Source of the DNA: Algoriphagus sp. AGSA1
GTDB lineage: Bacteria; Bacteroidota; Bacteroidia; Cytophagales; Cyclobacteriaceae
Length of the DNA: 64,000 nt
Reading direction: 5' to 3'
NCBI RefSeq assembly: GCF_021390545.1
Contig: NZ_JAJUWR010000015.1
Location: 1-64,000, forward strand
Made by a program: the position numbers and the translations under genes. The notes beneath the pieces were generated by a model that worked only from the letters and a program-made list of their open reading frames with translations, searched no databases and had not been told where the DNA came from. Shown here one piece after another: positions 63,371 through 64,000 of this stretch (within the stretch, counting starts at the first letter, position 1; each line of letters starts with the position of its first letter).

Positions 63371-64000
63371 TTATCCTGCCAATGGGAAGGTGAGGTAGAA
63401 CGTGGTTCCTTTTCCTATTTCGGTCTCAAACCATATTTTGCCGCCGGCTGTTTCCACCCCACTTTTTGCGATGGCCAATCCCAGGCCTGAACCAGTAGAT
63501 TTGGTGGAAAAATTAGGTATGAAGATTTTTTCTTTGAGATCCTCAGAGATCCCCTTTCCATTATCCGCGATTTCGAGAAAGACCGCCTGATCAGTCATCC
63601 ATAGCCATATTTTTATCACCGGCTTCACTCCAGTCTCCACCGCCTGGATCCCGTTGATGATCAAGTTAGAAATCACACGCCCAAACAATTTATCATCTCC
63701 CATAATAGGGATATCCTGTGTAAAGGAATCATCTTGAAAGACCAGCTCCACCTGAGGATCACCTCTAAAGAGTTCCAAAACTTTGTTCAAAACAGATTTG
63801 AAATTCATCAGCTCATTACTAGGAAGAGGCATTTTTGCAAATGTGGAGAAAGAAGAAGCTATGCCACTAAGTGCGTCCACCTGATGGATCAAGGTCTCCA
63901 GTGATCTTTTAAGCTTATCCGCATCATCTAATCTACCAGCATCTTGCAGCCGTATCAGATGTTGGAGCGTGAGCTTCATTGGAGTGAGCGGGTTTTTGAT
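63371..64000 (-). CDS. Sensor histidine kinase (C-terminal part, cut by the window edge)
   Basis: The reading frame runs off the window. Its first visible residues, IKNPLTPMKLTLQHL, are the tail of an H-box of the type HE-IKNPLTP as in NtrY-like kinases; the phosphorylated histidine itself is outside. The ATP-binding part has the N box ISNLIINGIQAVE, G1 DNGKGIS and G2 STGSGLGLAIAKS. It stops 45 nt upstream of the outer-membrane protein gene. Signal and partner regulator cannot be seen. Confidence 0.9.
   Translation of the reverse strand: MKNPLTPMKLTLQHLIRLQDAGRLDDADKLKRSLETLIHQVDALSGIASSFSTFAKMPLPSNELMNFKSVLNKVLELFRGDPQVELVFQDDSFTQDIPIMGDDKLFGRVISNLIINGIQAVETGVKPVIKIWLWMTDQAVFLEIADNGKGISEDLKEKIFIPNFSTKSTGSGLGLAIAKSGVETAGGKIWFETEIGKGTTFYLTFPLAG

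Overview
The window looks like chromosome from a Bacteroidota bacterium of the Cytophagales type (Algoriphagus/Cyclobacteriaceae-like). This is inferred from protein families only. It carries type IX secretion system (T9SS) parts and cargo, a SusC/SusD pair, many lipoproteins, the long Bacteroidota form of IspG, DUF2723, DUF4221-like and DUF5995 proteins, and -7 boxes close to the Bacteroidota consensus TAnnTTTG. One tRNA gene is present. I see no rRNA gene, insertion sequence, prophage or CRISPR array.

Layout. 1-640: non-coding, with degenerate repeats of about 111 bp and two hairpins. 0.6-5.4 kb (-): PorP/SprF protein, secreted lectin/PKD adhesin, purA. 5.4-9.8 kb (-): DUF4221-like lipoprotein, STAS protein, Fur-family regulator, Rel/SpoT. 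9.9-13.4 kb (+): tRNA-Leu, trigger factor, clpP, clpX. 13.4-15.5 kb (-): lpxB, a four-helix-bundle gene between inverted heptad repeats, queD. 15.6-25.2 kb (-): secreted subtilase with a coupled partner, then a surface lipoprotein, SusD and SusC. 25.7-28.8 kb (-): PorE-like OmpA protein, queE, a GNAT acetyltransferase. 29-35.4 kb (+): leuS, a glycosyltransferase, a VIT1-family transporter, DUF5995. 35.5-38.5 kb (-): PIN/antitoxin pair, DUF4407 protein, alpha/beta hydrolase. 38.8-44.2 kb: SGNH hydrolase, MsrAB, small envelope proteins, D-lactate dehydrogenase-like enzyme. 44.4-47.2 kb (-): a tight cold-adaptation operon. 47.7-49.6 kb (-): acyl-ACP thioesterase and an MFS transporter. 49.8-53.2 kb (-): sulfur-handling genes. 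53.4-63.3 kb: DUF2723 protein, a small membrane protein, ispG, an SDR enzyme and a large outer-membrane protein. The window ends inside a histidine kinase gene.

The observations most worth following are these. (1) A conserved leader element of about 91 nt sits directly before the start codons of two unrelated genes, DUF5995 at 34617 and a Dabb lipoprotein at 41740. A small hairpin in it covaries between the copies, and a third, diverged copy lies just upstream of the first. (2) The desaturase-helicase-basic protein-cold shock operon has a leader that can form three nested stems, and its first gene appears to start at ATT. (3) Inverted heptad-repeat arrays flank the four-helix-bundle gene, and a separate heptad array lies at 51070. 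(4) Several short genes fall below usual length cut-offs: a 26-residue membrane peptide and a 42-residue ORF coupled to the VIT1 gene. (5) There is a possible small RNA at 33.23-33.29 kb.
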